Positions 27,594-38,118 of a stretch of DNA of 64,000 nucleotides are shown here, in pieces. The notes beneath the pieces were generated by a model, which worked only from the letters and a program-made list of their open reading frames with translations, had not been told where the DNA came from and did no database searches. How positions within the stretch are numbered: the stretch's first letter is position 1; each line of letters begins with the position of its first letter. This DNA is from Neobacillus thermocopriae (GTDB lineage Bacteria > Bacillota > Bacilli > Bacillales > Cytobacillaceae), in assembly GCF_010975035.1 (NCBI RefSeq), contig NZ_JAAIUV010000013.1:1-64000 (forward strand), given 5' to 3'. The translations under genes and the position numbers were made by a program.

Positions 27594-29006
27594 TTGAAAA
27601 AACAACAAGTTGGTGTCGTCGGAGTTGGCGTAATGGGGCGGAGTTTAGCTTTGAATTTTGAAAGCAAAGGCTTTTCCGTTTCTATCTATGATCTTTCTGC
27701 TGAAAAGGTCAATGAAATTTTAGAGAGCAATAAAGGAAAAAACATTGTCGGAACAACAAATATCGAACAATTTGTTCAATCTTTAGAAATACCAAGGAAA
27801 ATTTTGTTAATGGTGAATGCTGGGGAAATTACAGATAAAGCAATAGAGTCCTTAATTCCTTATTTAGATAAAGGAGATATCCTCATTGATGGAGGGAATA
27901 GTTATTACAAAGATACGATTCGAAGAAATACATACCTTGCAGAGAAAGGTATTCTCTTTATTGGTGCGGGTGTTTCCGGCGGTGAGGAAGGGGCATTAAC
28001 AGGTCCAGCCATCATGCCAAGTGGTCAAAAAGAAGCCTATGAGCATGTTGGTCCTCTTCTAACGGCCATTTCAGCAAAAGTAAATGGTGAGCCATGTTGT
28101 ACATATATCGGGCCTAATGGAGCTGGCCACTATGTGAAAATGGTCCATAATGGTATCGAATATGGAGATATGCAACTTATTTGTGAGTCCTATCATTTAA
28201 TGAAATCTTTGCTTGGATTATCTGCTGAAGAGCTTCATGAAGTATTTAAAGAATGGAACCAAGGGGAACTTGATAGTTATTTAATCGAAATTACAGCTGA
28301 TATCTTTACAAAAATGGATCCGGAAACAGGACAGCCGTTAGTAGATGTTATTCTTGATAAAGCTGGCCAAAAAGGAACTGGAAAATGGACAAGTCAGAGT
28401 GCATTGGATTTAGGTGTTCCTCTATCAATGATTACGGAATCCGTTTTTGCTCGATTCTTGTCTGCAATGAAAGAGGAGCGCGTGAAGGCTAGCAAGATTC
28501 TTAAAGGACCAAAAGAAAATAAATTTATTGGCAATAAAAAAGAATTTATTGAGCTAATTCGTAAAACCTTATATTTCAGTAAAATCATTTCTTATGCCCA
28601 AGGGTTTTCTCAATTTAAAGTGGCATCAGAAGAATATAATTGGGATCTAAAACCTGGTGAAATTGCAAAGATTTTCCGTGGCGGTTGTATTATTCGTGCA
28701 GCCTTCCTGCAAAATATTATGGATGCATATGAACGAAATCCGGAATTAGAGAATTTGTTGCTTGATTCTTATTTCCAAGTGATAACCGCTGATTATCAAG
28801 ATGCAGCTAGGGAAGTGGTGGCAACTGCTATAAAAGCAGGTATTCCAGTTCCAGGGCTTGCTAGTGCACTTTCTTATTATGATAGCTATCGTACAAGTGT
28901 GTTACCTGCTAATCTGCTGCAGGCTCAAAGGGATTACTTCGGTGCCCATACGTATCAACGAATTGATAAGGAAGGAAACTTCCACACAGAATGGCTTGAA
29001 AAGTAA
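27594..29006 (+). CDS. gnd: 6-phosphogluconate dehydrogenase (decarboxylating)
   Basis: 470 residues from a TTG at 27594, preceded by AAGAAGGGA. NADP motif [15 protein letters not shown]; substrate-binding GGNSYYKDT and [13 protein letters not shown] loop ([18 protein letters not shown]); catalytic [12 protein letters not shown] with the Lys and Glu; C-terminal family end [12 protein letters not shown]. Oxidises 6-phosphogluconate to ribulose-5-phosphate in the pentose phosphate pathway. Here alone, with a strong terminator. Whether it is the housekeeping or a gluconate-linked copy cannot be told from context. Confidence 0.93.
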   Translation: MKKQQVGVVGVGVMGRSLALNFESKGFSVSIYDLSAEKVNEILESNKGKNIVGTTNIEQFVQSLEIPRKILLMVNAGEITDKAIESLIPYLDKGDILIDGGNSYYKDTIRRNTYLAEKGILFIGAGVSGGEEGALTGPAIMPSGQKEAYEHVGPLLTAISAKVNGEPCCTYIGPNGAGHYVKMVHNGIEYGDMQLICESYHLMKSLLGLSAEELHEVFKEWNQGELDSYLIEITADIFTKMDPETGQPLVDVILDKAGQKGTGKWTSQSALDLGVPLSMITESVFARFLSAMKEERVKASKILKGPKENKFIGNKKEFIELIRKTLYFSKIISYAQGFSQFKVASEEYNWDLKPGEIAKIFRGGCIIRAAFLQNIMDAYERNPELENLLLDSYFQVITADYQDAAREVVATAIKAGIPVPGLASALSYYDSYRTSVLPANLLQAQRDYFGAHTYQRIDKEGNFHTEWLEK

Positions 29007-29309
29007 AAATAGTGAGGGGCTGACCCAAGAGGTTCTTTAAAAAGGACTTTTTTGGGGCTCAGCCTTTTTTTCATGTACATAAGAAAATTGTTTCATTCAA
29101 TAGTTTGGTCATGAGCACTTAACGAAAAATAAATATCTTTTTTTATAGCGAGTTTCAAGTTTCCTTTTCCATACAGTTAATCGGATTGGACGTCACGCCC
29201 ATTTCAGCAGGTCCACTATGTTTACGGAAAGAAAAGATTCTAGAACGGGATCATACATTCAACAAAAAGAGGGACCTTAAAAGGTAATCCTTTTAGCCCC
29301 TCCTTTGCT
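29007..29309. terminator. Terminators and spacer between gnd and patB
   Basis: 29014-29071 holds a large hairpin (GGGCTGACCCAA and its complement TTGGGGCTCAGCC) followed by seven T, ending gnd. 29263-29308 holds a second hairpin with GAGGGAC/CCTTTT arms, oriented for patB on the other strand. The 190 bp between them shows no gene. Confidence 0.8.
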
Positions 29310-30473
29310 TTAACTAAGAGCTTTTTTTAACCTGTTTAATCCTTCTATTAAATAATCTCTCGGACATGCAATATTCATACGGACAAAGCCATTTCCACCT
29401 GGTCCGTATTTTGGTCCTGGTTCGAGGGCCAGCTTTCCTTTTTCAAGAAGCAATTGACGTAGTTCTTCATCACTAAAACCAAGTTCTCGGCAATCGAGCC
29501 ATAGTAGATAGGTGCCTTCTGGCTCCATACAAGTAATTTTGGGAAGATGTTTTTTAAGAAAGGCGATAGCATAGTTTTTGTTTTCTTCTAGATAATCAAT
29601 TAAATCTTCTAGCCATGCTTCTCCTTCACGATAAGCGGCCTCCATGCCGACAATTCCAAAGATATTTAAGCCGAAGTGACCTTGTCGTTTTTGTACCTGG
29701 TTAAACTGTTTTCTTAATGTTGGATTTTTAATTATGGCCACAGCGGAGTGCAATCCTGCAAGATTAAACGTTTTACTTGGTGCAACAAAGGTGACCGTTT
29801 TTTCTGAAATCTCATCTGATATGGATGCCATAGGTGTATGCTTATATGCCTTATAAATTAGATCGGAATGAATCTCATCGGAAAGGATGAGGCAATTGTA
29901 TTTTAGACATAATTCTCCAATTTTCAATAATTCCTCTTTGGTCCAAACCCTGCCACCGGGATTATGTGGGTTACATAATATAAATACCTTGCAACCTTCT
30001 TTTAAGGCAGATTCAAAACCAGCAAAATCCATTTTATATTTATTTCCTTCACGAATTAGTGGAGAATTAACTACTTTACGGTTATTCTTTTCAACCATGT
30101 CAAAGAATGGTGTGTAAACAGGCGATTGAATGATGATTGGATCTCCTTCGTTCGTAAAGGCCGTTATTGCGGTGCTGATAGCTTGAACAACTCCCCCACA
30201 ATAGGAAAGCCATGAAGGGTTTACTTCCCACTGGTGTCTTTTAAATAACCATTCAACTATGGCTTGGGATGTGGTGTTAGGTACAAAGGTATAGCCAAAG
30301 ATACCATGGTCCAATCGTTTTTTCAGCGCGTCAAGCACGGCTTTTGGTGGCTTAAAATCCATATCAGCCACCCACATGGGCCATAAATCCTCTTCTCCAA
30401 AAATTACTTTCGTTAGCTCCCATTTCACAGAGGCTGTCTTTGAACGGTCTATTTTTTCATCAAACACTGACAT
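29310..30473 (-). CDS. patB: PLP-dependent C-S lyase / aminotransferase, MalY/PatB family
   Basis: 387 residues from ATG 30473 with GGAGGCAAG upstream. Fold-type I PLP enzyme: the internal aldimine Lys is in FVAPSKTFNLAGLHSA near residue 230; DEIHSDLIY supplies the PLP-binding Asp and Tyr; WVADMDFKPP is the MalY/PatB N-terminal block. PatB of B. subtilis is a cystathionine beta-lyase that releases thiols. It is followed (divergently) by yugE, as in B. subtilis patB-yugE. Confidence 0.88.
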   Translation of the reverse strand: MSVFDEKIDRSKTASVKWELTKVIFGEEDLWPMWVADMDFKPPKAVLDALKKRLDHGIFGYTFVPNTTSQAIVEWLFKRHQWEVNPSWLSYCGGVVQAISTAITAFTNEGDPIIIQSPVYTPFFDMVEKNNRKVVNSPLIREGNKYKMDFAGFESALKEGCKVFILCNPHNPGGRVWTKEELLKIGELCLKYNCLILSDEIHSDLIYKAYKHTPMASISDEISEKTVTFVAPSKTFNLAGLHSAVAIIKNPTLRKQFNQVQKRQGHFGLNIFGIVGMEAAYREGEAWLEDLIDYLEENKNYAIAFLKKHLPKITCMEPEGTYLLWLDCRELGFSDEELRQLLLEKGKLALEPGPKYGPGGNGFVRMNIACPRDYLIEGLNRLKKALS

Positions 30474-30559
30474 AATCTTGCCTCCTATATCTTTTATCAC
30501 TGTCTTATATTTATGATAAAATATTTCTTAAAGAATGGAAAAATTTTAGGGGCGAAAAA

Positions 30560-30823
30560 ATGAGAAAAGAAGTTCAAACGAATCTTAAGTTGGTGGATCT
30601 TTTAAATGATTGGAATCCATTTGGATTGGAAAAAGGAGATTACGATACGGAAATTGTGGATGTCATCCAAGCTGTTTATGAGTTGGATGATTCCGTTAAG
30701 TTAGCAAAAAGAATACAACAAATTTATGAATTCTCATTCGAGAAGGTAATTCCAATGGAGAAATGTTTAAAAATAGCTGAGGCCTTATTGGTAGTGAAAG
30801 AAAACAATTCCTGTACTTTATAA
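30560..30823 (+). CDS. yugE: DUF1871 family protein YugE
   Basis: 87 residues with the DUF1871 signature NDWNPFGLEKGDYDTEIVDVIQAVYEL. Small acidic helical protein; function unknown. Ribosome-binding site is a weak AGGGGCGA. It starts 86 bp upstream of the divergent patB start, the same arrangement as in B. subtilis. Confidence 0.85.
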   Translation: MRKEVQTNLKLVDLLNDWNPFGLEKGDYDTEIVDVIQAVYELDDSVKLAKRIQQIYEFSFEKVIPMEKCLKIAEALLVVKENNSCTL

Positions 30824-30829
30824 ACAAAA

Positions 30830-30868
30830 AAAGTGAACAATCCGATCGACGGATGTCCACTCAAAAAG
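30830..30868 (+). terminator. Terminator after yugE
   Basis: AGTGAACAATCCG / CGGATGTCCACT around ATCGA, with A- and (beyond) AT-rich flanks. Confidence 0.55.
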
Positions 30869-30976
30869 GGGGGAATACTAGAAAGCTTATGGTTTAAGGT
30901 TAACCAAAATTTCCCTCCTTTATACTTTTTTTACACAAAAATGAAAAAAATATATAAAACAGGTGCTTTTAGCGTT

Positions 30977-31183
30977 TTATATATTTTGTTTTTTCAAAAG
31001 TTCGGAAGTAGGTATATCAAGTACTGTAGATAGCTTTAAAATGGTTTGATTGCTAGGGATTTGTTCCCCTGATTCGTATTTTTCGACTGTATGTGTTCCT
31101 ACCCTTAATTTTTGGGCAAGCTCCTCTTTTGTCAGATTTCTTCTTTCACGTGCAGCTTTAATTGTATGACCAATGGTATTCAT
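30977..31183 (-). CDS. Xre-family helix-turn-helix regulator
   Basis: 68 residues from ATG 31183, which lies about 6 nt after GGGGGTGA; the GTG three codons earlier is inside that site. A single HTH_3 domain: TIKAARERRNLTKEELAQKL, VGTHTVEKYESGEQIPSNQTILKLSTVL. There is no sensor domain; such small repressors commonly control developmental or mobile functions. Its target is not evident. Confidence 0.8.
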   Translation of the reverse strand: MNTIGHTIKAARERRNLTKEELAQKLRVGTHTVEKYESGEQIPSNQTILKLSTVLDIPTSELLKKQNI

Positions 31184-31323
31184 ACAGTTCACCCCCGAGT
31201 AAGATCGTCTGCTACTTTTATTTTATCATGGGATTCTTTTATTTTTTTCATTAGATTTTGTCCATTTTGTTACGAACTGTTAATGGGTCGTTTGTTTAGT
31301 ACATTATAAAGAGAAGCGTTTTT

Positions 31324-31352
31324 TTGATAATTGAAGTTTGGTGTGTTATAAT
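31324..31352 (+). promoter_or_regulatory. Sigma-A-type promoter of yugI
   Basis: TTGATA at 31324-31329 and TATAAT at 31347-31352, 17 bp apart, about 50 bp upstream of the yugI start. Confidence 0.7.
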
Positions 31353-31404
31353 TTTTTAATGCGTATAAAAGGGAACTATAATTAATTTACTTAGGAGTGT
31401 TTTC

Positions 31405-31806
31405 ATGTCACAAAAATTTGAAACAGGAAGTGTAATTACTGGTAAGGTGACCGGGATCCAACCATACGGTGCGTTTGTTGCACTGGACGAAAATACACAA
31501 GGTCTTGTTCATATTTCAGAAATTACGTACGGCTATGTGAAAGATATTCATGATCATTTAAAAGTTGGTGATGAAATTAAGGTAAAAATTTTATCAGTAG
31601 ATGAAGAGGCGGGAAAAATAGGACTTTCCATCAAAGCAACCGAAGAGCCTCCTGTACAGCAGGCTGTTCGTTCAAGAAAACCTCGTAAGCGTCAGGCTGC
31701 AGCCATTGTTGCTGAGGGAGACGGTTATCAAGGTTTTAATACATTAAAAGAAAAGCTTCAGGAATGGATTGATCAATCCCAGCGTGAAGATTTAATAAAA
31801 AAATAA
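31405..31806 (+). CDS. yugI: S1-domain general stress protein YugI (GSP13)
   Basis: 133 residues. An S1 RNA-binding domain covers 1-75 (GSVITGKVTGIQPYGAFVALDENTQGLVHISEI, VGDEIKVKILSVDEEAGKIGLSIK), followed by a basic linker RSRKPRKR and a C-terminal helix. B. subtilis YugI/GSP13 is induced by heat and other stress and binds the small ribosomal subunit. Single gene with its own promoter and terminator. Confidence 0.9.
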   Translation: MSQKFETGSVITGKVTGIQPYGAFVALDENTQGLVHISEITYGYVKDIHDHLKVGDEIKVKILSVDEEAGKIGLSIKATEEPPVQQAVRSRKPRKRQAAAIVAEGDGYQGFNTLKEKLQEWIDQSQREDLIKK

Positions 31807-31810
31807 TGAA

Positions 31811-31858
31811 AAAACAGCCTAGGAACTTCCAAAGAAAAAGTACCGGGCTGTTTTTTTA
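31811..31858 (+). terminator. Terminator after yugI
   Basis: AAACAGCC / GGGCTGTTT arms around a long loop and a T-run of seven. The following 31859-32197 is AT-rich; I see no gene and no obvious -24/-12 promoter in it. Confidence 0.8.
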
Positions 31859-32197
31859 TTAGGCTATGTAACAAATTTTTTTGATTGGATCAGTCCCAAA
31901 TTACTTGAGGACTTAATGTTTTAACAAAGATAGTAAGTATCTGTTAGCCTCTATGTCCACATGAAGGAATTTTCTTGGTTGAAGAAAATATATGGAACAG
32001 CTTTTGATTAAAGAAACGGAGTCGTATAGGAAATATAAATAAATAGGGTGTCCAAAAATTTTATTCATTTATTAACATTAAAATTTAACAGAGACTGTTA
32101 TTATAAATCTTATAGGTTACAGATTCATTCTTTTATCGTTGTGGGCTACAATAAATATGGATGTCCATACAAAAGTTTGAAATGGAGGAATGGAATT

Positions 32198-33397
32198 ATG
32201 CGTGGCAATAGAAATACCCAAAGTATTATTGAACAAACAGAGAAATATGGAGCACACAATTATCATCCACTTCCAATTGTCATTTCAAAGGCAGAAGGAG
32301 TTTGGGTAGAAGACCCAGAAGGAAACAAATATATGGATATGTTAAGTGCCTATTCTGCTGTCAACCAAGGCCATCGCCATCCAAAAATCATTCAAGCATT
32401 GAAGGAACAAGCAGATAAAGTAACACTAACCTCCCGCGCTTTCCACAATGACCAACTTGGACCATGGTATGAAAAGATATGCAAAATGACGAACAAAGAG
32501 ATGGCTCTACCGATGAATACGGGTGCTGAGGCAGTAGAAACAGCTATCAAGGCGGCCCGCCGCTGGGGTTATGAAGTGAAAGGTATTGCTGAAAACCAGG
32601 CTGAAATTATTGGTTGTGTTGGGAATTTCCATGGACGGACAATGGCGGCTGTTTCTTTATCTTCTGAGGATGAGTATAAGCGGGGATTCGGTCCTATGCT
32701 TCCTGGGGTTAAATTGGTCCCATATGGTGATTTAAATGCCTTAAAAGAAGCCATTACTCCTAATACCGCTGCATTTTTAATTGAGCCGATCCAAGGGGAG
32801 GCTGGTATTATCATCCCGCCAGAAGGCTATTTGAAAGCAGCGTATGAGTTGTGTAAAGAAAATAATGTATTATTTATCGCTGATGAAATCCAAGCTGGGC
32901 TTGGACGTACTGGGAAGATGTTTGCTTGTGAATGGGAAGGATTCGAACCAGACATGTATATTTTAGGAAAGGCACTAGGGGGCGGTGTTTTCCCAATTTC
33001 TTGTGTGGTCGCAAACAAAGATATATTAGGCGTATTTAATCCTGGGTCCCATGGTTCGACTTTCGGTGGCAATCCGATGGCTTGTGCTGTTTCTATTGCT
33101 GCGCTTGATGTTTTAATAGAAGAAAAGCTTGCTGAAAAATCCCAAGAGCTTGGTGAGTATTTTATTAGTAAGTTAAAAGAAATCAAAAATCCTATTATTA
33201 AGGAAATTCGTGGCCGAGGCTTGTTTATTGGCATGGAATTAACAGGGGCAGCAAGACCGTATTGTGAGCAGTTAAAAGAAGAGGGACTTTTATGTAAGGA
33301 AACACATGATACCGTTATACGTTTTGCTCCACCTCTTGTGATTACAAAAGATGAGCTGGATTGGGCCATTGAAAGAATTCATAAAGTGCTAGGTTAG
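32198..33397 (+). CDS. rocD: Ornithine aminotransferase
   Basis: 399 residues from ATG 32198, preceded by AATGGAGG; the frame is open upstream but codes for unrelated residues. Class III PLP aminotransferase: [19 protein letters not shown] (PLP Asp), [15 protein letters not shown] (PLP Lys), and the substrate block [14 protein letters not shown]. Converts ornithine and 2-oxoglutarate to glutamate semialdehyde and glutamate in arginine degradation. The next gene is a glutamate-dehydrogenase homologue, a natural partner in that route. Confidence 0.93.
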   Translation: MRGNRNTQSIIEQTEKYGAHNYHPLPIVISKAEGVWVEDPEGNKYMDMLSAYSAVNQGHRHPKIIQALKEQADKVTLTSRAFHNDQLGPWYEKICKMTNKEMALPMNTGAEAVETAIKAARRWGYEVKGIAENQAEIIGCVGNFHGRTMAAVSLSSEDEYKRGFGPMLPGVKLVPYGDLNALKEAITPNTAAFLIEPIQGEAGIIIPPEGYLKAAYELCKENNVLFIADEIQAGLGRTGKMFACEWEGFEPDMYILGKALGGGVFPISCVVANKDILGVFNPGSHGSTFGGNPMACAVSIAALDVLIEEKLAEKSQELGEYFISKLKEIKNPIIKEIRGRGLFIGMELTGAARPYCEQLKEEGLLCKETHDTVIRFAPPLVITKDELDWAIERIHKVLG

Positions 33398-33452
33398 GTA
33401 GTCTAAAAGAGGGTAAAAACAAAGGCGAATTTATCAAATTCGGGGGACCAAA

Positions 33453-34724
33453 ATGGGGAAAATGGATGAAGAAGATATCGAAAAACAAATGGAAAGCCTT
33501 CTTACTTCAACACAGAGGATGATTCAAAATGTCCTACATAAGCTTGGGTACTCACAAGAGATGTTCCACTTATTAGCGGAACCTTTAAGAACTCTCGTGG
33601 TCCGAATCCCTGTCCATATGGATGATGGTTCGAAAAAGGTATTTACAGGTTATCGTGTGCAGCATATGGACTCGGTTGGACCGACGATGGGGGGGATCCG
33701 TTTTCACCCAAAAATAGATGAGGATGATATAAAGGCATTGGCAATTTGGATGAGTATGAAATGTGGAATTGCCGATCTGCCTTTTGGGGGAGGAAAAGGC
33801 GGTATCATTTGTAATCCAAGGACTATGTCTATGGGTGAACTGGAACGACTGAGCCGGGGATACGTCCGAGCTATTAGTCAAGTAGTAGGTCCGACAAAGG
33901 ATATCTTGGCACCTGATATGTATACCAATTCGCAAATAATGGCTTGGATGCTAGATGAATATAACCGTCTAAAGCAAGTCGGATCACCAAGTTTTATTAC
34001 AGGAAAACCACTCTCACTTGGGGGATCATCATGCCGGGATACTGCCGGAGCAATGGGAGCTGCTATATGTATCGAAGAAGCCGCTAAAAAAGCAGGAATT
34101 CCTATTAAAGGATCTCGGGTCATCGTCCAAGGCTTCGGAAATGCCGGGGGTTATTTAGCAAAAATCCTGTCTGATGAAGGGGCAAAAATAGTTGGTATTT
34201 CCGATGTCTATGGAGCCCTTTATGACCCAAATGGGCTTCCAATTGACTACCTATTAGAACGTCGTGATAGTTTTGGGACGATTACAACATTATTTGAAGG
34301 AGCCATATCCAATGAAGAACTTCTTGAGCAAGATTGTGATATTTTAATTCCTGCGGCCATTTCTAATCAAATCACTGCGGAAAATGCTCCTCATATTAAG
34401 GCAAAATTGATAGCAGAAGTTGCTAATGGTCCGACCACACTAGAGGCGACAACGATTCTTGCCGAACGGGGAATCGTTATTGTTCCAGATATATTAACAG
34501 GTGCTGGGGGAGTCATTGTTTCCTATTTTGAATGGGTACAGAATAACCAAGGTTTTTATTGGAGTAAGGAAGAAGTCAAAGAGAAACTGCGAGAAAAGAT
34601 CATCGCTTCTTTTCATGAAATATTTAAAACGGCGGAACAAAGAAAGATGAATATGCGACTTGCTGCTTATATGACGGGAGTGAGAAAAATGGCGGAGGCG
34701 GCTCAGTTTAGAGGTTGGATTTAA
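33453..34724 (+). CDS. Glu/Leu/Phe/Val dehydrogenase family protein, GudB/RocG-like, with altered substrate residues
   Basis: 423 residues, collinear with B. subtilis GudB/RocG as I recall it. Catalytic residues are present: Lys103 (MSMKCG), Lys115 (PFGGGKGG), Asp155 (LAPDMYTN), and the dinucleotide fold VIVQGFGNAGGYLAKIL. However, the substrate motif GPTKGGIRFHP reads GPTMGGIRFHP (Met79 for Lys), QHN reads QHM (Met72), and the GRxxAT signature is CRDTAG (Cys194, Gly199). The Lys corresponds to the gamma-carboxylate ligand of Clostridium GDH. Activity on glutamate is therefore doubtful. Ribosome-binding site GGGGGACC. Sits between rocD and an alcohol dehydrogenase, same strand, tight spacing. 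Confidence 0.85.
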   Translation: MGKMDEEDIEKQMESLLTSTQRMIQNVLHKLGYSQEMFHLLAEPLRTLVVRIPVHMDDGSKKVFTGYRVQHMDSVGPTMGGIRFHPKIDEDDIKALAIWMSMKCGIADLPFGGGKGGIICNPRTMSMGELERLSRGYVRAISQVVGPTKDILAPDMYTNSQIMAWMLDEYNRLKQVGSPSFITGKPLSLGGSSCRDTAGAMGAAICIEEAAKKAGIPIKGSRVIVQGFGNAGGYLAKILSDEGAKIVGISDVYGALYDPNGLPIDYLLERRDSFGTITTLFEGAISNEELLEQDCDILIPAAISNQITAENAPHIKAKLIAEVANGPTTLEATTILAERGIVIVPDILTGAGGVIVSYFEWVQNNQGFYWSKEEVKEKLREKIIASFHEIFKTAEQRKMNMRLAAYMTGVRKMAEAAQFRGWI

Positions 34725-34775
34725 TTTCTATAGGATAGGGCACCTAAATTAGCGAAGCAAAGGAGAGGAAATCAG

Positions 34776-35939
34776 TTGCAAAACTTTATTTTTCAAAACC
34801 CTGTAAAATTAATTTTCGGTAAAGGACAACTTGAGCAATTAAAAGTTGAAATCCCCCGCTATGGGAAAAAGGTATTGTTAGTTTATGGTGGAGGTAGCAT
34901 CAAACGAACAGGTTTATATGATCAAGTAATAGCCATCTTAAATGAAATTGGAGCACAAGTGTTTGAACTGGCCGGAGTAGAACCTAACCCACGTGTTTCT
35001 ACCGCTCGGAAAGGAGTGGATATTTGTAAACGCGAGGGAATCGAGTTTATTTTAGCTGTAGGCGGTGGGAGTGTTATTGACTGCAGCAAATTGATAGCCG
35101 CCGGGGCAAAATATGACGGCGATCCTTGGGACATTGTCATTAAAAAGGCGGTTGCTAAGGAAGCTTTACCGTTTGGGACTGTATTGACATTAGCAGCGAC
35201 GGGTTCCGAAATGAATGCTGGATCGGTTATCACCAATTGGGAGACAAAGGAAAAATATGGGTGGGGTAGTCCAGTTACTTTTCCTAAGTTCTCGATACTG
35301 GATCCGGTTTATACCTTTACTGTCCCAAGGGATCAAACAATTTATGGCATTGTTGATATGATGTCCCATGTTTTGGAACATTATTTTCACCTTGAAGAAA
35401 ATACTGATTTTCAGGACCGCATGTGTGAGTCCTTACTCTTGACTGTCATGGAAACGGCTCCAAAATTATTGGAGGATCTTGAAAATTATGAACACCGAAA
35501 AACAATCCTATATTGCGGAACAATGGCATTAAATGGGATTTTAAATATGGGCTATCGCGGTGACTGGGCGACTCATAATTTAGAGCATGCTGTTTCCGCT
35601 GTTTATGATATTCCTCATGGAGGCGGGCTTGCCATCCTATTCCCGCATTGGATGGAGCATACCCTTCATGTGAAGCCTGAGCGGTTTAAACAGCTGGCTG
35701 TGAGGGTATTTGGGGTGAACCCTGAAGGAAAAACAGCTGAAGAAGTGGGGCTTGAAGGCATCCGTAAGCTACGCGAGTTCTGGAATCAGATTGGAGCCCC
35801 ATCACGATTGGCGGATTACGACATAGATGACAGCAACATTGATCTAATGGCAGACCGTGCAATGGCAAATGGAGAATTTGGCAACTTTAAGAAATTGAAC
35901 CGGGATGATTGTTTAGCCATTTATCGTGCATCCTTATAA
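34776..35939 (+). CDS. yugJ: Iron-containing alcohol dehydrogenase, YugJ/BDH type
   Basis: 387 residues from a TTG at 34776 with AGGAGAGGA upstream. Group III metal-dependent alcohol dehydrogenase: [14 protein letters not shown] (NAD-binding GGGS), [15 protein letters not shown], and His ligands in [10 protein letters not shown] and [24 protein letters not shown]. Reduces medium-chain or aromatic aldehydes with NAD(P)H. Matches the B. subtilis yugJ/yugK neighbourhood upstream of pgi. Confidence 0.88.
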   Translation: MQNFIFQNPVKLIFGKGQLEQLKVEIPRYGKKVLLVYGGGSIKRTGLYDQVIAILNEIGAQVFELAGVEPNPRVSTARKGVDICKREGIEFILAVGGGSVIDCSKLIAAGAKYDGDPWDIVIKKAVAKEALPFGTVLTLAATGSEMNAGSVITNWETKEKYGWGSPVTFPKFSILDPVYTFTVPRDQTIYGIVDMMSHVLEHYFHLEENTDFQDRMCESLLLTVMETAPKLLEDLENYEHRKTILYCGTMALNGILNMGYRGDWATHNLEHAVSAVYDIPHGGGLAILFPHWMEHTLHVKPERFKQLAVRVFGVNPEGKTAEEVGLEGIRKLREFWNQIGAPSRLADYDIDDSNIDLMADRAMANGEFGNFKKLNRDDCLAIYRASL

Positions 35940-35942
35940 TAT

Positions 35943-35978
35943 TTTGGAGCTCAGATTATTTACTGAGCTCCTTTTTCG
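35943..35978 (+). terminator. Terminator after yugJ
   Basis: GGAGCTCAG / CTGAGCTCC hairpin followed by TTTTTC. Confidence 0.9.
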
Positions 35979-36102
35979 ACAAAATTCCTCCTCTGTAAAA
36001 AAATGCTCGAAATTGGTTGCGTTTACAAAAGTGACTTCGCCTTGATTATCCATTCCTCATTGTTTAAAGTGGTAATGAAAATAAAATTTTGGAGGAACAT
36101 GT

Positions 36103-37452
36103 ATGACACACGTTCGTTTTGATTACTCAAAGGCCCTCTCCTTCTTCGGAGAACATGAACTTACATATTTACGTGATGCTGTGAAAGTTGCTCACCATTC
36201 CCTTCATGAAAAAACGGGTGCAGGGAATGACTTTTTAGGTTGGATTGAGCTCCCAACGAATTATGATAAAGAGGAATTTGCTCGAATTCAAAAAGCAGCA
36301 GAGAAAATTAAGTCTGATTCTGATGTACTGCTTGTCATCGGTATTGGCGGTTCCTACCTCGGCGCAAGAGCAGCTATTGAAATGTTGCAACATAGCTTTT
36401 ATAATGCTTTGCCAAAGGAAAAGAGGAAGACCCCGCAAATCATTTTTGCCGGAAATAATATTAGTTCCACTTATATGAGAGATATTATGGATCTTCTCGA
36501 CGGAAAAGATTTTTCCATTAATGTCATTTCCAAATCTGGAACGACCACGGAGCCAGCCATTGCCTTCCGTATTTTCCGTAAATTATTAGAAGAAAAATAC
36601 GGTGTGGAAGAAGCGCGTAAACGAATCTATGCAACAACAGACAAGGCTCGCGGGGCATTAAAAACATTAGCAAGTGAAGAAGGCTATGAAACGTTTGTGA
36701 TTCCGGATGATGTTGGTGGACGTTATTCAGTTTTAACAGCTGTTGGTTTGCTACCGATTGCTGTCAGCGGAGCAGATATTGAAAAAATGATGGCAGGTGC
36801 AGCAAAAGCACAGGAAGATTTCAGTGAATCCGAGCTTGAATCTAACCCTGCTTATCAATATGCGGCTGTAAGAAATGTTTTATATAACAAAGGTAAAACG
36901 ATTGAAATGCTCGTTAACTATGAGCCAGGGTTACAATATTTCTCTGAATGGTGGAAGCAGTTGTTTGGTGAAAGTGAAGGAAAAGACCAAAAAGGAATTT
37001 TCCCGGCTTCAGCTAATTTCTCTACAGATTTACATTCATTAGGTCAGTATGTTCAAGAAGGCCGTCGCGATTTATTTGAAACGATTATCAAAGTTGATCA
37101 GCCTCGCCATGAGCTAACAATTGAGGCGATGGACAATGATTTGGATGGACTAAATTACTTAGCAGACAAGACGGTTGATTTTGTAAATAACAAAGCATTT
37201 GAAGGTACCATGCTAGCTCATACGGATGGTGGCGTACCTAACTTAATCGTTACTATTCCAGCCATGGATGAGTACACTTTCGGTTATCTTGTGTACTTCT
37301 TTGAAAAAGCTTGTGCGATGAGCGGATACTTACTAGGAGTTAATCCATTTGATCAGCCTGGTGTAGAAGCTTATAAAGTCAATATGTTTGCCCTATTAGG
37401 GAAACCTGGATATGAAGAGAAAAAAGCAGAGCTTGAAAAACGATTAAAATAA
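36103..37452 (+). CDS. pgi: Glucose-6-phosphate isomerase
   Basis: 449 residues, single-gene unit with TTTGGAGGAAC upstream. Phosphoglucose isomerase signatures: [18 protein letters not shown] near 80, [13 protein letters not shown] near 143, and the [10 protein letters not shown] block; C-terminal [17 protein letters not shown]. Interconverts glucose-6-P and fructose-6-P in glycolysis. Followed by a strong terminator. Confidence 0.97.
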   Translation: MTHVRFDYSKALSFFGEHELTYLRDAVKVAHHSLHEKTGAGNDFLGWIELPTNYDKEEFARIQKAAEKIKSDSDVLLVIGIGGSYLGARAAIEMLQHSFYNALPKEKRKTPQIIFAGNNISSTYMRDIMDLLDGKDFSINVISKSGTTTEPAIAFRIFRKLLEEKYGVEEARKRIYATTDKARGALKTLASEEGYETFVIPDDVGGRYSVLTAVGLLPIAVSGADIEKMMAGAAKAQEDFSESELESNPAYQYAAVRNVLYNKGKTIEMLVNYEPGLQYFSEWWKQLFGESEGKDQKGIFPASANFSTDLHSLGQYVQEGRRDLFETIIKVDQPRHELTIEAMDNDLDGLNYLADKTVDFVNNKAFEGTMLAHTDGGVPNLIVTIPAMDEYTFGYLVYFFEKACAMSGYLLGVNPFDQPGVEAYKVNMFALLGKPGYEEKKAELEKRLK

Positions 37453-37453
37453 T

Positions 37454-37493
37454 AAAAAAAGCAGGTCGAAAAGAAATCGACCTGCTTTTTTTA
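37454..37493 (+). terminator. Terminator after pgi
   Basis: AAAGCAGGTCGA / TCGACCTGCTTT arms with seven T. Confidence 0.9.
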
Positions 37494-37567
37494 TAAGCCG
37501 TGGCATTTGATTGATTTTATGATTATTGGAAAAACTAATTTCATGAAGAAAAAAGGGGGTTACAAGA

Positions 37568-37972
37568 ATGATTGAAATACCATCCAAGGTGGAAGGTCTA
37601 CAGTTTGATTTGTACAAGTTGGAACAAAAATTAAAGCCAATCGGTTATTCAATCGGTGGGAATTGGGATTATGATCATGGGGCATTTGATTATAAAATAA
37701 GTGAAGATTCCGGATATCAATACCTTAGGCTCCCCTTTAAAGCCATTGATGGCCAGTTGGATGCCCGTGGCTGCACAGTGGAGTTGGGTCGGCCCTTTCT
37801 CTTGTCTCATGAGTATGAAGAAAATATAGATGAGCACGGAGAATCTGGTGTTTTTTCCGGGGCATTCAATCAATTTCAAGAACCTACCAACAAAGATGCA
37901 AATTTCCCAAGCCAATATATTGATGTTGGAAAGGCTCTTGTTCAAGAATTGGAAGATCTTTTGTTACAATAA
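37568..37972 (+). CDS. yugN: YugN-like family protein
   Basis: 134 residues of the YugN family (YSIGGNWDYDHGAFDYKISEDSGYQYLRLPFKAIDGQLD, then a C-terminal YIDVGKALVQELEDLLL). Function unknown. ATG at 37568 with AAAAGGGGGT upstream. In B. subtilis the same gene follows pgi, supporting the call. Confidence 0.88.
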   Translation: MIEIPSKVEGLQFDLYKLEQKLKPIGYSIGGNWDYDHGAFDYKISEDSGYQYLRLPFKAIDGQLDARGCTVELGRPFLLSHEYEENIDEHGESGVFSGAFNQFQEPTNKDANFPSQYIDVGKALVQELEDLLLQ

Positions 37973-37983
37973 CTCCATTAATA

Positions 37984-38118
37984 ATGGAAGTTAGTTTAAT
38001 AACGATTAGTAATAAAAAATTTTTGCCACATGACTCGTATGAGTACATTCATGCCAAGCATCGAAAAAATGATGTTAAGATTGATTCTAAACGAGAAGGG
38101 CGATCATCGAGTGAATAA
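37984..38118 (+). CDS. Possible 44-residue small protein
   Basis: ATG 37984 to TAA 38116, 11 bp after yugN. The product MEVSLITISNKKFLPHDSYEY is followed by a basic-acidic tail ending KREGRSSSE. The reading frame stops directly at a hairpin (38119-38157) that looks like a terminator, which supports a gene end. No ribosome-binding site is seen at the first ATG; a TTG at codon 14 is an alternative. Homology unknown. It could instead be a remnant. Confidence 0.35.
   Translation: MEVSLITISNKKFLPHDSYEYIHAKHRKNDVKIDSKREGRSSSE

Noticed and set aside
32048..32197. 50-codon upstream extension of rocD
   Set aside because: Unconserved residues; the AATGGAGG site just before 32198 marks the true start.
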